NCBI GenBank assembly: GCA_029959085.1 | Contig: JARWIR010000039.1 | Span: forward strand, 1,364,001-1,428,000 | Direction: 5' to 3' | Source: Nemophila menziesii | Taxonomy: Eukaryota; Streptophyta; Magnoliopsida; Boraginales; Hydrophyllaceae | DNA: 64,000 bases | Shown: one piece after another, positions 11,369 to 21,344 of the stretch | How the letters are laid out: every line of letters begins with the position of its first letter | Position numbering within the stretch: the first letter of the stretch is position 1 | The notes under the pieces: generated by a model | What the model was told of the DNA's origin: nothing | Database searches by the model: none | The model's input: only the letters and a program-made list of their open reading frames with translations | Position numbers and translations under genes: made by a program

Positions 11369-12060
11369 GTGTTGGGTCATAAAGTTTCAAGTGCAGGGTT
11401 AGAATTTGATCGCGCAAAGATTGAGGTAATAAAAACTCTTCCCCCTCCCATTTATGTAAAAGGGGTAAGAAGTTTTTTAGGCCACGCTAGATTCTATCGT
11501 CGTTTCATCAAGGATTTTTCAAAGATTTCAAAGTCTTTGTGTAACCTACTCGAGAAAGACACAAAATTCCTTTTTTATGAGGCTTGCATGAAGGCATTTC
11601 AAGAGTTGAAGGAGAATCTTATTACTGCACCTATTGTGTTACCTCCTGATTGGAAAATTCCTTTTGAAGTTATGTGTGATGCAAGTGATTTAGATATGGG
11701 TGATGTGTTGGGTCAAAGAAAGAACAAGGTACTTCACTCTATCTATTATGCGAGTAAGACCTTCACTAGTGCTCAAGTTAATTATACAGTGACTGAGAAG
11801 GAACTTTTAGCGGTAGTTTATGATGTTGACAAGTTTCGTTCCTATCTTCTTGGAGCGAAAATTGATGTATTTACCGACCACTCCGCTATTAAGTACCTTA
11901 TGGAGATGAAAGATGCTAAGCCGAGGTTAATCAGATGGGTTTTATTGCTTCAAGAGTTTGATTTAGAGATTCGAGATCGAAAGGGTTGTGAGAATCAGGT
12001 TGCAGATCATTTGTCTCGTCTTGAAGGTTCAGAATCAAATACTAGTCCCGAGTTAGTTCG
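11369..12060 (+). pseudogene. RNase H of element B
   Basis: An intact-looking RNase H segment within an open stretch (11369-12487) that continues into the integrase zinc region. Catalytic positions visible are [19 protein letters not shown] and TDHSAIKYL. It is followed by the connector [20 protein letters not shown]. This is the best-preserved RNase H in the window. Confidence 0.88.
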
Positions 12061-13414
12061 AGAAGAATTCCCAGTTGAGAGTTTGTTTACTATCTTTAAT
12101 AGATCACCGTGGTATGCTGATATTCCAAATCTTGTGGTAGGTGGTTCTTTTCCTGAAGAAGCTACTTCACAAGACAAAAAGAGGTTAAGTCCATGTGCTA
12201 AACAGTTCTTTTGGGAAGACCCTTTCCTCTACAAAGTGTGTGGTGATCAAATGGTAAGAAGATGCATACCTGAGAATGAGATTTATGCAGTTATTGCAGG
12301 TTGTCACGATTCACCCTATGGAGGACACTTCAAAGGTGATCGCACAACTTCTAAGGTACTTCAATCTGATTTTTATTGGCCTACGTTACATAGGGATTGT
12401 CATGAATATGTAAAGAAGTGTAACAGATGTCAATTTACTGGGAATATATCCAAGAGGGATGAAATGCCGCGTAATAACATTCTTTAGGTAGAAATATTTG
12501 ACGTGTGGGGTATTGATTTCATGGGTCCCTTCGTACCATCCAATGGAAATCTATACATCCTGTTAGTTGTTGACTATGTGTCCAAATGGGTAGAGGTTGT
12601 AGCTCTACCAACGAATGATTCGTGAGTGGTAATTAAGTTTTTGAAATCTCATATCTTCACTAGACATGGCACACCTCGAGTAATTATAAGTGATAGAGGT
12701 TTACACTTTGTGAACAAATATTTGAAGACTGTTCTAGAGAAGCATTGGATTAGACATCGTGTTTCCATCGCTTATCTTCCACAAGCCAATGGTCAAGCAG
12801 AAGTTTCAAATTGAGAGGAAAAATTTATCCTTGAAAAGACTGTTGGTCCTACGAGAAAAGATTGGTCACTGAAGTTAGATGATGCATTGTGGGCTTATCG
12901 TACTGCTTTCAAAACTCCTGTTGGTGCATCTTCGTATCAAATGGTGTATGGTAAGGCTTATCATTTACCTCTCGAACTTGAATTGGGTGCATATTGGGCC
13001 ATAGCAGAATTGAATTTAGATCCTACTTTAGCCGGTGAGAATATAATGATGAAATTAAGTGAACTTAATGAGTCTCGATTACATTCTTATGAGAGTGCTA
13101 AATTATAAAAAGAAAATACGAAGAGATGGCATGATAATCGAATTAGAGTAAAGAAGTTTGAAGTTGGACAAAAGGTCCTTAAATATAACTCGAAGTTCAG
13201 CAATTATTCGGGTAAGTTGAGGTCAAAATGGTCTGGTCCTTATGTTGTAACAAAAGTCACGCCTCATGGAGCTATTGAGATTGAGAATTCGATCGAGCAC
13301 CGTACCTTCATGGTAAATGGTCAATGATTGAAGATTTGTCACGGAGGTGAAGATATTAATCGCGCGGAGGATCTACATCCCAGGGAGGTTATGTACCTCT
13401 TTGAAGCACCTTAG
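12061..13414 (+). pseudogene. Integrase of element B
   Basis: The HHCC zinc region ([22 protein letters not shown]) is intact at 12300-12435. A TAG at 12485 then interrupts. The core holds [18 protein letters not shown] and NGQAEVSN followed by a TGA at 12812 right before the catalytic Glu. The C-terminal segment carries the GPY/F-type motif SKWSGPYVVTKV (near 13225), with the pol stop TAG at 13412-13414. At least five breaks make it inactive. Confidence 0.88.
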
Positions 13415-13420
13415 AAGCGT

Positions 13421-13456
13421 GAGGTAACCGTCGAGCTTAAAGACGTTAAACAAAAG
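13421..13456 (+). other. Post-pol hairpin of element B
   Basis: GAGGTAAC is followed by CGTC-GAGCTTAAA-GACG and then TTAAACAAAAG. The stem starts about 14 nt after the pol stop. Homologous stems follow pol in A, D, E and F with compensating base changes. Confidence 0.6.
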
Positions 13457-13592
13457 CTAATTCATTGTATATTAGTTTAAGTGTTTTCGTTATTTCGTAG
13501 TGTAACTTAGTAAATCATTGTTGATTAGTGTTTATTTCTAAGAAATGAGAAAGGGTAGTCATTTTTTATGATTTCAGGAGTACAAAAGGTCA

Positions 13593-13603
13593 TGAGTTTG
13601 GGG
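13593..13603 (+). other. PPT-like motif 1 of element B
   Basis: TGAGTTTGGGG. Copies 2 to 5 lie at 14397, 15813, 16360 and 17104, the last being the real polypurine tract. Confidence 0.55.
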
Positions 13604-13654
13604 TTAAAAGCGTTAAGGAATGAGATTTTCAGAAAAAAAATTGTAGAGGAAAAA

Positions 13655-14030
13655 TCGGGAACCCGGTTTTGCACAAACCGGGAACCCGGTTTCGTGAGCT
13701 GTGAAGACCCAAAAACTCTGACCATGGCGTGGCTCGAGACGCAACATGGTGCATCTGCATTCGTGCCTGAGACAAAATCCGGGAACCCGGTTTCGAAGGC
13801 TAGGAAGATCAAGAGTTCTGACCCCTGCGTGGCTCGAGACGCAAGGGGTCGCGTCCAGGCTAGCGAGTCCCATACTTCATACGTAAACCGGGAACCCGGT
13901 TTTGAGAGCTGTGATGCTTGAATGTTCTAACCCCTCCGTGGCTCGAAATGCAGGTCAGCTGCGTCCAAAAAAAATTCGAATTTAGTAATTTTTCTCGCCG
14001 ACATAGCGACGAAAGCTGGGAACCCGGTTT
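13655..14030 (+). repeat. Palindrome cluster (CCGGGAACCCGG) of element B
   Basis: Five copies of an inverted repeat: TCGGGAACCCGG at 13655, AAACCGGGAACCCGGTTT at 13675 and 13885 (8-bp arms, AA loop), CCGGGAACCCGG at 13779 and CTGGGAACCCGG at 14016. A second motif, GTGGCTCGARACGCA, recurs between them (13731, 13831, 13938). The cluster occupies the same place as the unrelated CCGGTATNCCGG clusters of A, D, E and F. A 117-codon open frame crosses it but looks incidental. Confidence 0.8.
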
Positions 14031-14416
14031 TGCCACTGTGAGAGGCGGTTTTGAGCCGTTTTAACCTATTTATTTAGCTTCTTTCTCAAGTTAGCCTCCA
14101 CATCTTCATCTATCAACCACTCTGAAAATCATCATCAAAACAGGTTTTATTCATCAATTCTTGCTCTCTTTCTTCCCAAAAACACATAATCAACTCAAGT
14201 TCTTTCCAAAACTTCACCAAATTCTTACTTTTTCTTCCAATTCTTTCTTCACCCAAACCTTAAATTGAACCACTAAACCTCTCCAATCCTTCAAATAAAT
14301 TCTTACCCATCTCATAACTCACACAAAATCACCTTAATCTTCTCTGAAAACATTAAAGATTGAAACTTTTCTCTAGTTTTCAACTCTTTGAAGTTTTGAG
14401 TTTGGGGTGAAAAGCC

Positions 14417-15727
14417 ATGACTAACAGGACAGATTATTTCAGTTACACAAGAAGAAACAACCCAAGAACAAGAAACAATCATGGTGTTACACAAGAGAGA
14501 CCTATTGAGATTCCAGATTCGGGTCCTAAACGAAAGATTGAAGAGGTTAAGACTGCTATGAAGAGAAAAGAAAACCCAAGTAAGGCTAATCTTGCTAAGC
14601 CTACTTTGGTTGATGAAGAAGAAGAGGAGGAAATTGAAGTGGAAATTCCCAAAGAACCTGTTCCAGAACCGCGAACTCCACAAAGAAAAGCTATTGCACA
14701 CAAACCCAAAAGGGTAGCTATGCGTTTGGATGATCAGGTTCGTGATTGAATTAATTATTTTAAGTTTGGTGTTGAGAGAACATTCCCTTCTGGTATTATG
14801 AATAGCGAATTTAAGAGTTATGCAACTACTTGTGATAAGTTTGGGTGGACTGAATTGAGACAGAGAAAGCTTACATTTATCCCCACCTTGGTCCGTGATT
14901 TTTAAGAAGGAGTAGCCTTTTCGAATAAACAATCAATTATCGTCCGCAAAAAGGTATTTCCCTTCTCAGTTGAACTTATTCGCAAAGCCTTGAAACTACC
15001 CAAATTTACCGGTCCTTGTCCTTATTTCTAAATGCTTAATGACCCATATTTTGAGTAGGAATCTCTTTGGGACACAGTTTTGGTTCATGGGAAACGCCCT
15101 ATTCCGAATAGTGAGAGATATGCTGGGCAGATGTATAGTAGTTGTTTGCTACCTTGTGCTAAGGTATGGTCAAGATTCGTAGTACCCACTTTCTTTGGTA
15201 TTAATCACACTTCCGAATTGAAGAAGGAGCATGTTATCTTTATTAAGTGCATTGTTAAGAATTGAGAGATGAATGCTACGCGTGTAATTTACGAGACTAT
15301 AATGGAGTTTGAGAAAATCCGTACTAGTCAACAAAACCTAAAGTTCCCTTATACAATCACTACCTTGTGTCTAGATGCAAAAATACCGCGAAGGAACGAA
15401 GAGGTTGACGCTTCAGAAGAGGGAGACGCAATGACATTGAATTCCATTGAAAATGCCCACAATGAAGCAACCCATCCAATTAAGAACCCTAGAGATCCTC
15501 CACCAAAGAAGAAGGTACATACTGATAATGGGTTAAAAGAAGAGACTCGAGTGTTGAAAGAGAATCAAGAAAAGATGATTGCTACTTTTGGAAACGTCAC
15601 CAAAGAGTTAGATCTTCTTCGCAACATGCTACTTGGGGTGAGAACCATCCAACACGCCACCTATGGTTTACTCGCGAAGGAATTTATACCTGGACGCAAC
15701 ACTGATAACCAGCCTCGCGCTGGTTAA
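14417..15727 (+). pseudogene. 3' ORF of element B (plant-transposon-protein-like)
   Basis: This is an extra gene between pol and the 3' LTR. It starts at ATG 14417, 10 nt after a PPT-like motif. The first part is charged, with a poly-Glu run (EEEEEEIEVEIP), and ends at a stop at 14747. The middle (14750-15265) is broken by stops but shows a conserved globular domain with PIPNSERYAGQMYSSCL and WSRFVVPTFFGINHTSELK. The end (15269-15727) is open: a Pro/Lys-rich linker and a short coiled coil. I believe the domain belongs to the Pfam 'putative plant transposon protein' family; this is from memory and unchecked. I see no signal peptide or membrane segment to support an envelope role. Confidence 0.75.
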
Positions 15728-17081
15728 GATACGTTTTATTTCCTTTCTCAGTAAGTGTAAATTAGTTTATTTGTGTTGAGTCTTTTCGGGTTGTGGGGAC
15801 ACGACTCATTTTTGAGTTTGGGGTGGGGTTCGTTGCCTCATCCCAGCTTTATGTGTTATGTGTTTTTATCGTTTTCAATAAAATTAATTAGGAGTTACGG
15901 TTGACTGTAGAAGCTCTAAAATGTCCCCATTAAGCATACTTTTGATGAATCAATGATAGTAAATAGTGGACTTTAGGAATTAGTATAAAACTCACTTTAA
16001 TTGCATGCAAACATAGATAATGGATAGGAAAAATTAACAAACAACGCAAAAGAAGTAAGCTTGTACTTAAGGAAAATGTTTGGTTTGTAGAACGTGAGAT
16101 CTAAATTAGTAGAGAACCCGCTTAGATTATGAACTAGAGCCGAACCATGTAACTAGGAAAATGATAGGGGCCGTTCTTTGATAGCCATTTGAAGCCTTTT
16201 AGCTTTCTATCCCTTATATTAATTTTATCCGTCTTAGCCCAATTTTGAGCCTTAAGCCTTTTCTTTTGTAGCCACGATATAAGCCCATTATCCCTTAGAT
16301 CGTTAGGCATGACCAAATGACCCGCACTTGAATCACGATCCAGAGACCTGTATCGAGCTTGAGTTTGGGGTGGAGGGTCTACATTTGGGGAATTACATCA
16401 AGAGGGAATTATATGTGTTTGTATTGAGGCACAAATTCAGAAGATGATATTAATTGTAACCCTTTGCCGGGATTGAAAAAAATGAAAAATGAAATAAAAT
16501 TCTCAAGATAGTAGAATCCCGGAACCCGGTTTCTCCTATATAAAATTTTGAGAAAAAGAGAAAAAGAAAAGAAAAAGAAAAAAGAAAAAAGAAAAGGAAT
16601 AAATACCCGGCAAAGTGGAATGTTTTTGGAAGTCATCTTAGATTAATTGGGTGAACATGGGGATGCTAAATTCGTGCATCAAATAGGTAGAGTGAGAACA
16701 TTATATGAGTATAAACTCAAGCTCGTGGACAGTTAATACATACCACACCGTCCCTAAGCCTACGCTAAAACCGTAAATTCCTCGTGATTCTTAGGTACAT
16801 GGTAAGTTAATAGGGAGTATACTAAGTGGAGCGTTCAAAGCGAGTAAGGATCGAGGAACAACCTATAGCCCTCATATTGAGATAAGTACAAGTGTAACCT
16901 TCTAGCATTGCGGAGTTAATTTTATGATTGAATTTATTTGTGTTTGGTTTTGCATGATTAGTGTATGTGTATATTTAGTTCCTAGTGTTTGCTATATTAG
17001 ATTTCTTTTTAGTAATGCTTTGGGTGTATTTATTTGCGTCTGCATCTCTGCAATCACCTTTTCCCTTTGTTTTTAATTTTA
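15728..17081 (+). other. 3' UTR of element B with conserved structures
   Basis: No gene is visible. It holds a GGGA-loop stem at 15788-15807 (8 bp, two G-U pairs), PPT-like motifs at 15813 and 16360, and a long inverted repeat CTTTGCCGGG (16462-16471) / CCCGGCAAAG (16606-16615) enclosing a tract almost purely of A and G. One extra palindrome CCCGGAACCCGG lies at 16518 inside that loop. The equivalent regions of D, E and F carry the same order of parts. Confidence 0.7.
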
Positions 17082-17117
17082 CTTTGTCGGGACGACAAAG
17101 GTTTGAGTTTGTGGTCT
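17082..17117 (+). other. Pre-PPT hairpin and polypurine tract of element B
   Basis: CTTTGTCGGGACGACAAAG (17082-17100) is a perfect 8-bp stem with a GGA loop. It is followed at 17104 by TGAGTTTGTGG, the damaged polypurine tract that would prime plus-strand DNA, and the LTR starts at 17118. Confidence 0.75.
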
Positions 17118-18124
17118 TGATATCTCCTCGTTTGTTATATATTTATATGCTTAGGAGACATCAAATGTGGTGATTATCTGGCTATTTTGATAGACTTTTA
17201 GTAATAATATGCAATATTTCATTTTCTCTCCTTCGATTTTAGTATTTTTTTTATTAATTAAGCTTTTGCGCGTAATATGGTGTATTTTAGTGAAAAGTTT
17301 GTAGGTTTCTAATAATAACAAGGAGAGGAATCAAGAATAGAAGTCAAAGATCGTGTCAAGAAGTCAAAAGCTACAAAGAATATCCCAAGGGGTTGACTAA
17401 TTTAAGCTAAAAATCTGGAAGGTTGATGGAAAGTGCTGAATTCGATCAACCTAAAGATGGATTTAGCCCCTGAGTTATGAAGAAGATTCGTACCTTATCG
17501 AGTTACGAAGAATTGGAAAGTTGAATTAGTCAATTTAGAGTTATATTGAGAGAGTTACAACCGTTTTCGTGAAGGTTGTACAACAGTTACAGAATTTTGG
17601 GCTTAATATTTGCTTATTCTTTAAATTAAAAGCCCTAGTCCGAATTCATGAGTATAAAAGGGCTTTTGAACTTCTATTTTCACACACAATTCATTATTCA
17701 CAAAGTCAGACAACGAGAGAAGAAGCAGAAGCAAGGAAGAGAAGAAGTCAAGAGTTGGAGAAATTCAACTTCTCCAATTCGCAGCCGAATCAACTCCTCA
17801 ATTAGGTTTCTTATCTTTATTTTTGTAAACCAATTATGAATTCCTTTCAATTTGTTTTCTTAGCTTTTATGATTATGAGCTGATTTCATTTGGTACTTGA
17901 GAACGCATAATGGGTTGAACCCCAATCTTTTTCATTCTATGTTTTTGGATTTGGGATTATTTAATTGAAATCGAATTGGATATTTAATATTTTTATTTAA
18001 TTTAATCTTATTGACTATTATTAAAGTAGATAATCAATATTAGGACCTAGTACTTAGGCTATTCCAATTTGTGGCAATTGGATCACCTTGACGGGGGGTC
18101 TAGGTACGGAACTAATTAACGAAG
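17118..18124 (+). repeat. 3' LTR of element B, truncated
   Basis: It starts TGATATCTCC (5' LTR: TGATGTCTCC), has its TATA box at 17653-17661 and aligns with the 5' LTR until GGAACTAATTAACGAAGGTA at about 18124. There it joins a minus-strand gag start. The last 560 bp of the LTR are missing, so no target duplication can be read. Confidence 0.85.
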
Positions 18125-18330
18125 GTACGGGGCAATTGGATCTGCATGAATTTCTGAATATACCGGACCGGATCTTGTTGTGCAGCACCGCTAAATTGTC
18201 CATGACTCGCAAATTGCGCTATCATGCCTGAATCTGGTCTAAATTTAGCGGTTTGGATTTCTGGAGTGCGGATTCCGCGTGGTTGCACTCTGAATGAGAT
18301 GGGAAGATCAAGTCTCCTTGGGCTTTCCAT
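18125..18330 (-). pseudogene. gag start of a type 2 element
   Basis: From ATG 18330 on the minus strand, the frame reads MESPRRLDLPISF and then FRPDSGMIAQFASHG and DPVRYIQKFMQIQ, matching the capsid start of B and F. It breaks off at 18125 where the LTR of B begins. The primer site lies about 100 nt upstream. GGCAATTGGATC occurs on both sides of the junction, which may reflect microhomology. Confidence 0.75.
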
Positions 18331-18430
18331 CTGTAAAATCTATAAAGACAAAAACTAAAAGAAAAAACGTAAAATAGAATTACCTGATATATAAGCACTA
18401 AATAAATGCACAAGGACTAACGATGTAGTC

Positions 18431-18446
18431 CCAGGCAGCGGCGCCA
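18431..18446 (-). other. Primer binding site of the type 2 element
   Basis: TGGCGCCGCTGCCTGG on the minus strand, 6 nt after the LTR end at 18453. This is a good match to the tRNA-Asp-type primer site. Confidence 0.85.
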
Positions 18447-18452
18447 AAAACT

Positions 18453-19974
18453 TGGTGTCGCCTAAGGTGTGATAAAATAAAGGATAAAATAAGTGAAAAT
18501 AAACATCCTAGGCTGAGCACGGTTCTGTAAGTATTACAGGACGTATGCAAGTTTTAATGACAAATAAGATTTGTTCCTCAGAGACTACGAAGGTTAGAGA
18601 TAACTTATGCAAATTATCAAGTGCAAATATAGGAGTCAGAAATAATAATATGCAAATAAATAAAATACAAATAGATTTTTATTTGGGTTTTTGAATAAGA
18701 AAATTAACTAATAAATTAAAGACGGAATTTAAATGCAAGGAAAAGAAGATAGTATGAAAGTTTAACCTGAGTAATTAGCAAGTAATCCCCACTAGTCTTG
18801 TTGTTCTAAACATGTAAGGGTGAATCATGTAGTATTCTAATAATCGGTTTCAATTGTGCTAGGTAGTTTAAAATTGGGTTTACCTGTGTCAATTAGGGTC
18901 CTAAGCAAACTTTTCCTACAATTGATTAATGATAATAACACCAAACCATAGTGACTATCTAGATTGTCTGAGTTGTCAGACCATCCTTACACTAGATGTT
19001 ATGTGCTAATTATATAGTTAAATATGCCGTTTCTTATGACTATCTAACTGCTATGAAGGCAATTCTATACGGTCGTGATACGCGAAAGAACAGAAAATAT
19101 AAATCCAACACATAAACAGAGGAATAAAAAATGAATTCAATTTAAAACATATAATTCTCAAATTAGATAGATGTCAACCAAGGCTATGGTTCATACATAA
19201 ATGCTAAAACTCAAGCTAACTATAATTTAGTTCATACTAATGGAAGAAAAGAAAGAAATTACAAATTCAAAGGTTGAAGAAGACATAATTGATGCACAGC
19301 TCCTTCCAGACTTCTTTTCTTGTGTTGTAAGCTTCCTATTGGCTTAAGGTTTGGCCAAGGATGTGTTTATTATGATAAGAGGGTGTATTTATAGGGTATA
19401 GAAAACCCTAAAACGTTTCTTGGAATATAAGATAGGTATTGGACTCCAAGCCCAACTCAAATTCGTAACCCTAGAATATAAAAAAGGTAAGATTCTGATG
19501 CTGTTTTGTTTTAACCGTAACTGATTCAATACTTATCTGTTTGACGCGTTCCAATAGTCGAAACTGACAATCTCGAAAATCTCTTTAACTTTGATGCGGA
19601 TCATTCTTCCAAATTCCTAGTCAATCTTGAGATATAATCCTTTTTGTGGTCGTAGCTACTGGAATTCAAATTTATTTGGCAACTTTATCTTTTCCTTTTT
19701 CATATTTCTTGACTTTATCTCCAATTTTCATGTTTATCCTCTTTCCTATATCTCTTAGAATTAACTTGGCCTCTAATTACTTATCATATATCTTTAAAGC
19801 TACACACTAAATAAATAATTAAACCCAATATGCTCTAAAAATAATAAATAATTAAATCAAGACACAAAATAGGAAAGTGTACTAAATCATGAGAAAATCG
19901 ACATATACTCTAATAAATACACCTAAAATGATGTCTCCAACTAATATTAAATCATCACAAATAGGGAGACATCA
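18453..19974 (-). repeat. Type 2 LTR, full length (minus)
   Basis: On the minus strand it runs from TGATGTCTCCC at 19974 to CGACACCA at 18453 (1522 bp) and is followed by a primer site, so it is a 5' LTR. It is the same family as the LTR at 24743-26265 (1523 bp) but in the opposite orientation. Its outer end abuts the internal region of element D exactly at the terminal TG. Confidence 0.88.
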
Positions 19975-20335
19975 CCATTCCTAATACAAATTCGAAAGGT
20001 GACATTGAACTCAAGACATTTGTAGAGGCGTACACTCCTGAGAATATCCACGCCCAAATGCTTGAGATTGCGAAGAAAGGGCTTACACCGCAACAAGTTT
20101 TTACGCAAGTTATTCCAGAGATAAAAGAAAGTGTAGAAGCCAATAGAGAGACTGTGAGAGTCTCAAGAAGAGTAGAGAAAGAGTTACCATTAAAGCTCAA
20201 AGATCCAGGAAGCTTTAATCTTCCTATCCAAATAAATGGTACACTCAAGATGAAAGTTATGTGTGATGTGGGTTCAGGTGTGAATCTTATGCCAAAGTCC
20301 GTGTTCGAGAGACTTGTACTTCAGTAATCGGAGAA
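19975..20335 (+). pseudogene. gag end and protease N-part of element D
   Basis: An open frame with ATG at 20058. It shows a Gag-like helical segment and then ELPLKLKDPGSFNLPIQIN and the protease active site CDVGSGVNLMPKS (near 20262-20300), which keeps the Asp and Gly but differs from the usual DLGAS. A TAA at 20325 stops the frame; the rest of the protease continues in another frame from about 20380. Confidence 0.8.
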
Positions 20336-20380
20336 AGCTCCAGTGAAGTTGCAGTTTGCTGACAACTCAGTTACCAAGAC

Positions 20381-20902
20381 ATGGGGAACAGTGGAGGACG
20401 ATCGGGTAATATCACCATCCCTACTGACTTTGTTATACTTGATTTCGATGCAGATATGCAGGTTCTAATCATACTTGGAAGGCCTTTCATGGACACAAGT
20501 CAGAGCATAATCAACATCCAAGAAGGGAAGATTACCCTTTATGCTAAAAACATATCCGAGACATTCTATGCCTGGGGTAAGAAACCAAGGAAGTCAGATC
20601 CCACCGTTCCTATCATCCACAACCTTTCACATCATAAAGTACCTAAAGAGAAGATCCATGAAAAGCCTTTGGATACTGAGCCAAACATTGAGTTTGGGGT
20701 CGGCCATGAAGTTTTATGGAAAGCCCTCAAACCAGAAAAGAGGCCACGAGGTTATCAAGACTCGTGGATGGGACCATTCATAGTCACTAAAGTTGTTTCA
20801 ACTAAGGTGATAGAGATCAGACCCAAGAAGGGCATTAAGCGGAGATTAGTTGACGTTAATAGCCTTTCTCATTGTTGGGGAGGCTATATTCGCAAATCTT
20901 GA
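20381..20902 (+). pseudogene. Protease C-part fused to integrase C-terminal tail, element D
   Basis: One 173-codon open frame. Residues about 13-50 are the protease end (TDFVILDFDAD, IILGRPFMDTSQS). A basic linker with HHKVPKEK follows. From residue about 108 the sequence matches the integrase C-terminal tail: FGVGHEVLWK, SWMGPFIVTKV (GPY/F-type motif), IEIRPKKG and SHCWGGY. RT, RNase H and integrase core are simply not there, yet the junction is in frame. Element E has the same arrangement. It is called a pseudogene because the gag/protease part upstream is broken. Confidence 0.8.
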
Positions 20903-20904
20903 TA

Positions 20905-20966
20905 GAGGTAACGCGTCTAACTTTAAAAGACGTTAAATAAAAGTGATGTACGGGAGACAACCCGCA
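20905..20966 (+). other. Post-pol hairpins of element D
   Basis: GAGGTAACG is followed by the stem CGTCT/AGACG, then GTTAAATAAAAG, then CGGGAGACAACCCG (stem CGGG/CCCG, about 20951-20964). The CGTCT/AGACG pair differs from CGTCG/CGACG of element E in both arms. Confidence 0.65.
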
Positions 20967-21116
20967 ATTTTTTATGTTTTTAATTCATGTTTAGTTTAGT
21001 TGTTTTTAGTTAATATTTCATATTTGAGAAATTTATTAGTGTTTTTGATGTTCAGGTACTAAACAAATCGAGTTTGGGAGGAAAAACGAATTTTTTGGGC
21101 ATTTTCTGACGTAACT

Positions 21117-21344
21117 GCCGGTATGCCGACGGGTCAAAAAGACGATCCCTCAGGTACATGACTCGTGTTCTTTGCCGAGAGTTTATTTTCGAAAGCATAG
21201 CGCACCGGTATGCCGGCCCATTCTGCCGGTATGCCGGTCAAACAAAAACACGAGGCTTCGAGTTCGCGATTATGGTTTCTTGCCGCAGGTGAGTTTTCAA
21301 AAGAGTAGCGCACTGGCATGCCGGCCCATAACACCGATATACCG
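21117..21344 (+). repeat. Palindrome cluster (CCGGTATGCCGG) of element D
   Basis: Five copies: GCCGGTATGCCG 21117, CCGGTATGCCGG 21204 and 21226, CTGGCATGCCGG 21313 and CCGATATACCGG 21333. Between them lie CTCGTGT/ACACGAG motifs and TTTCRAA(A)GMRTAGCGCAC (21188, 21295), so a longer unit of about 110 bp is duplicated. Confidence 0.8.

Larger units (their letters stand above)
6137..18124 (+). mobile_element. Element B: near-complete Athila-like retrotransposon
   Basis: This is the fullest copy in the window: 5' LTR 6137-7711, primer site 7718, gag, protease, RT, RNase H, integrase, 3' ORF 14417-15727, 3' UTR, polypurine tract 17104-17117 and 3' LTR from 17118 cut at 18124. The internal region is about 9.4 kb. 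Stops and frameshifts are scattered through every gene, so it is an old copy. The tRNA-Asp-type primer site, the protease sequence and a 3' ORF place it in the Athila branch. Confidence 0.95.

Noticed and set aside
13568..13921. 117-codon open frame as a gene
   Set aside because: It is made of the repeated GGGAACCCGG and GTGGCTCGAGACGCA units; the peptide has no domain, and an antisense frame is equally open.
14312..14932. 206-codon minus-strand frame
   Set aside because: Antisense of the leader and 3' ORF start of B; no recognisable features.
14417..15727. Envelope gene
   Set aside because: The slot is called env-like in Athila elements, but I find no signal peptide, membrane anchor or cleavage site; the sequence fits the plant transposon protein type better.
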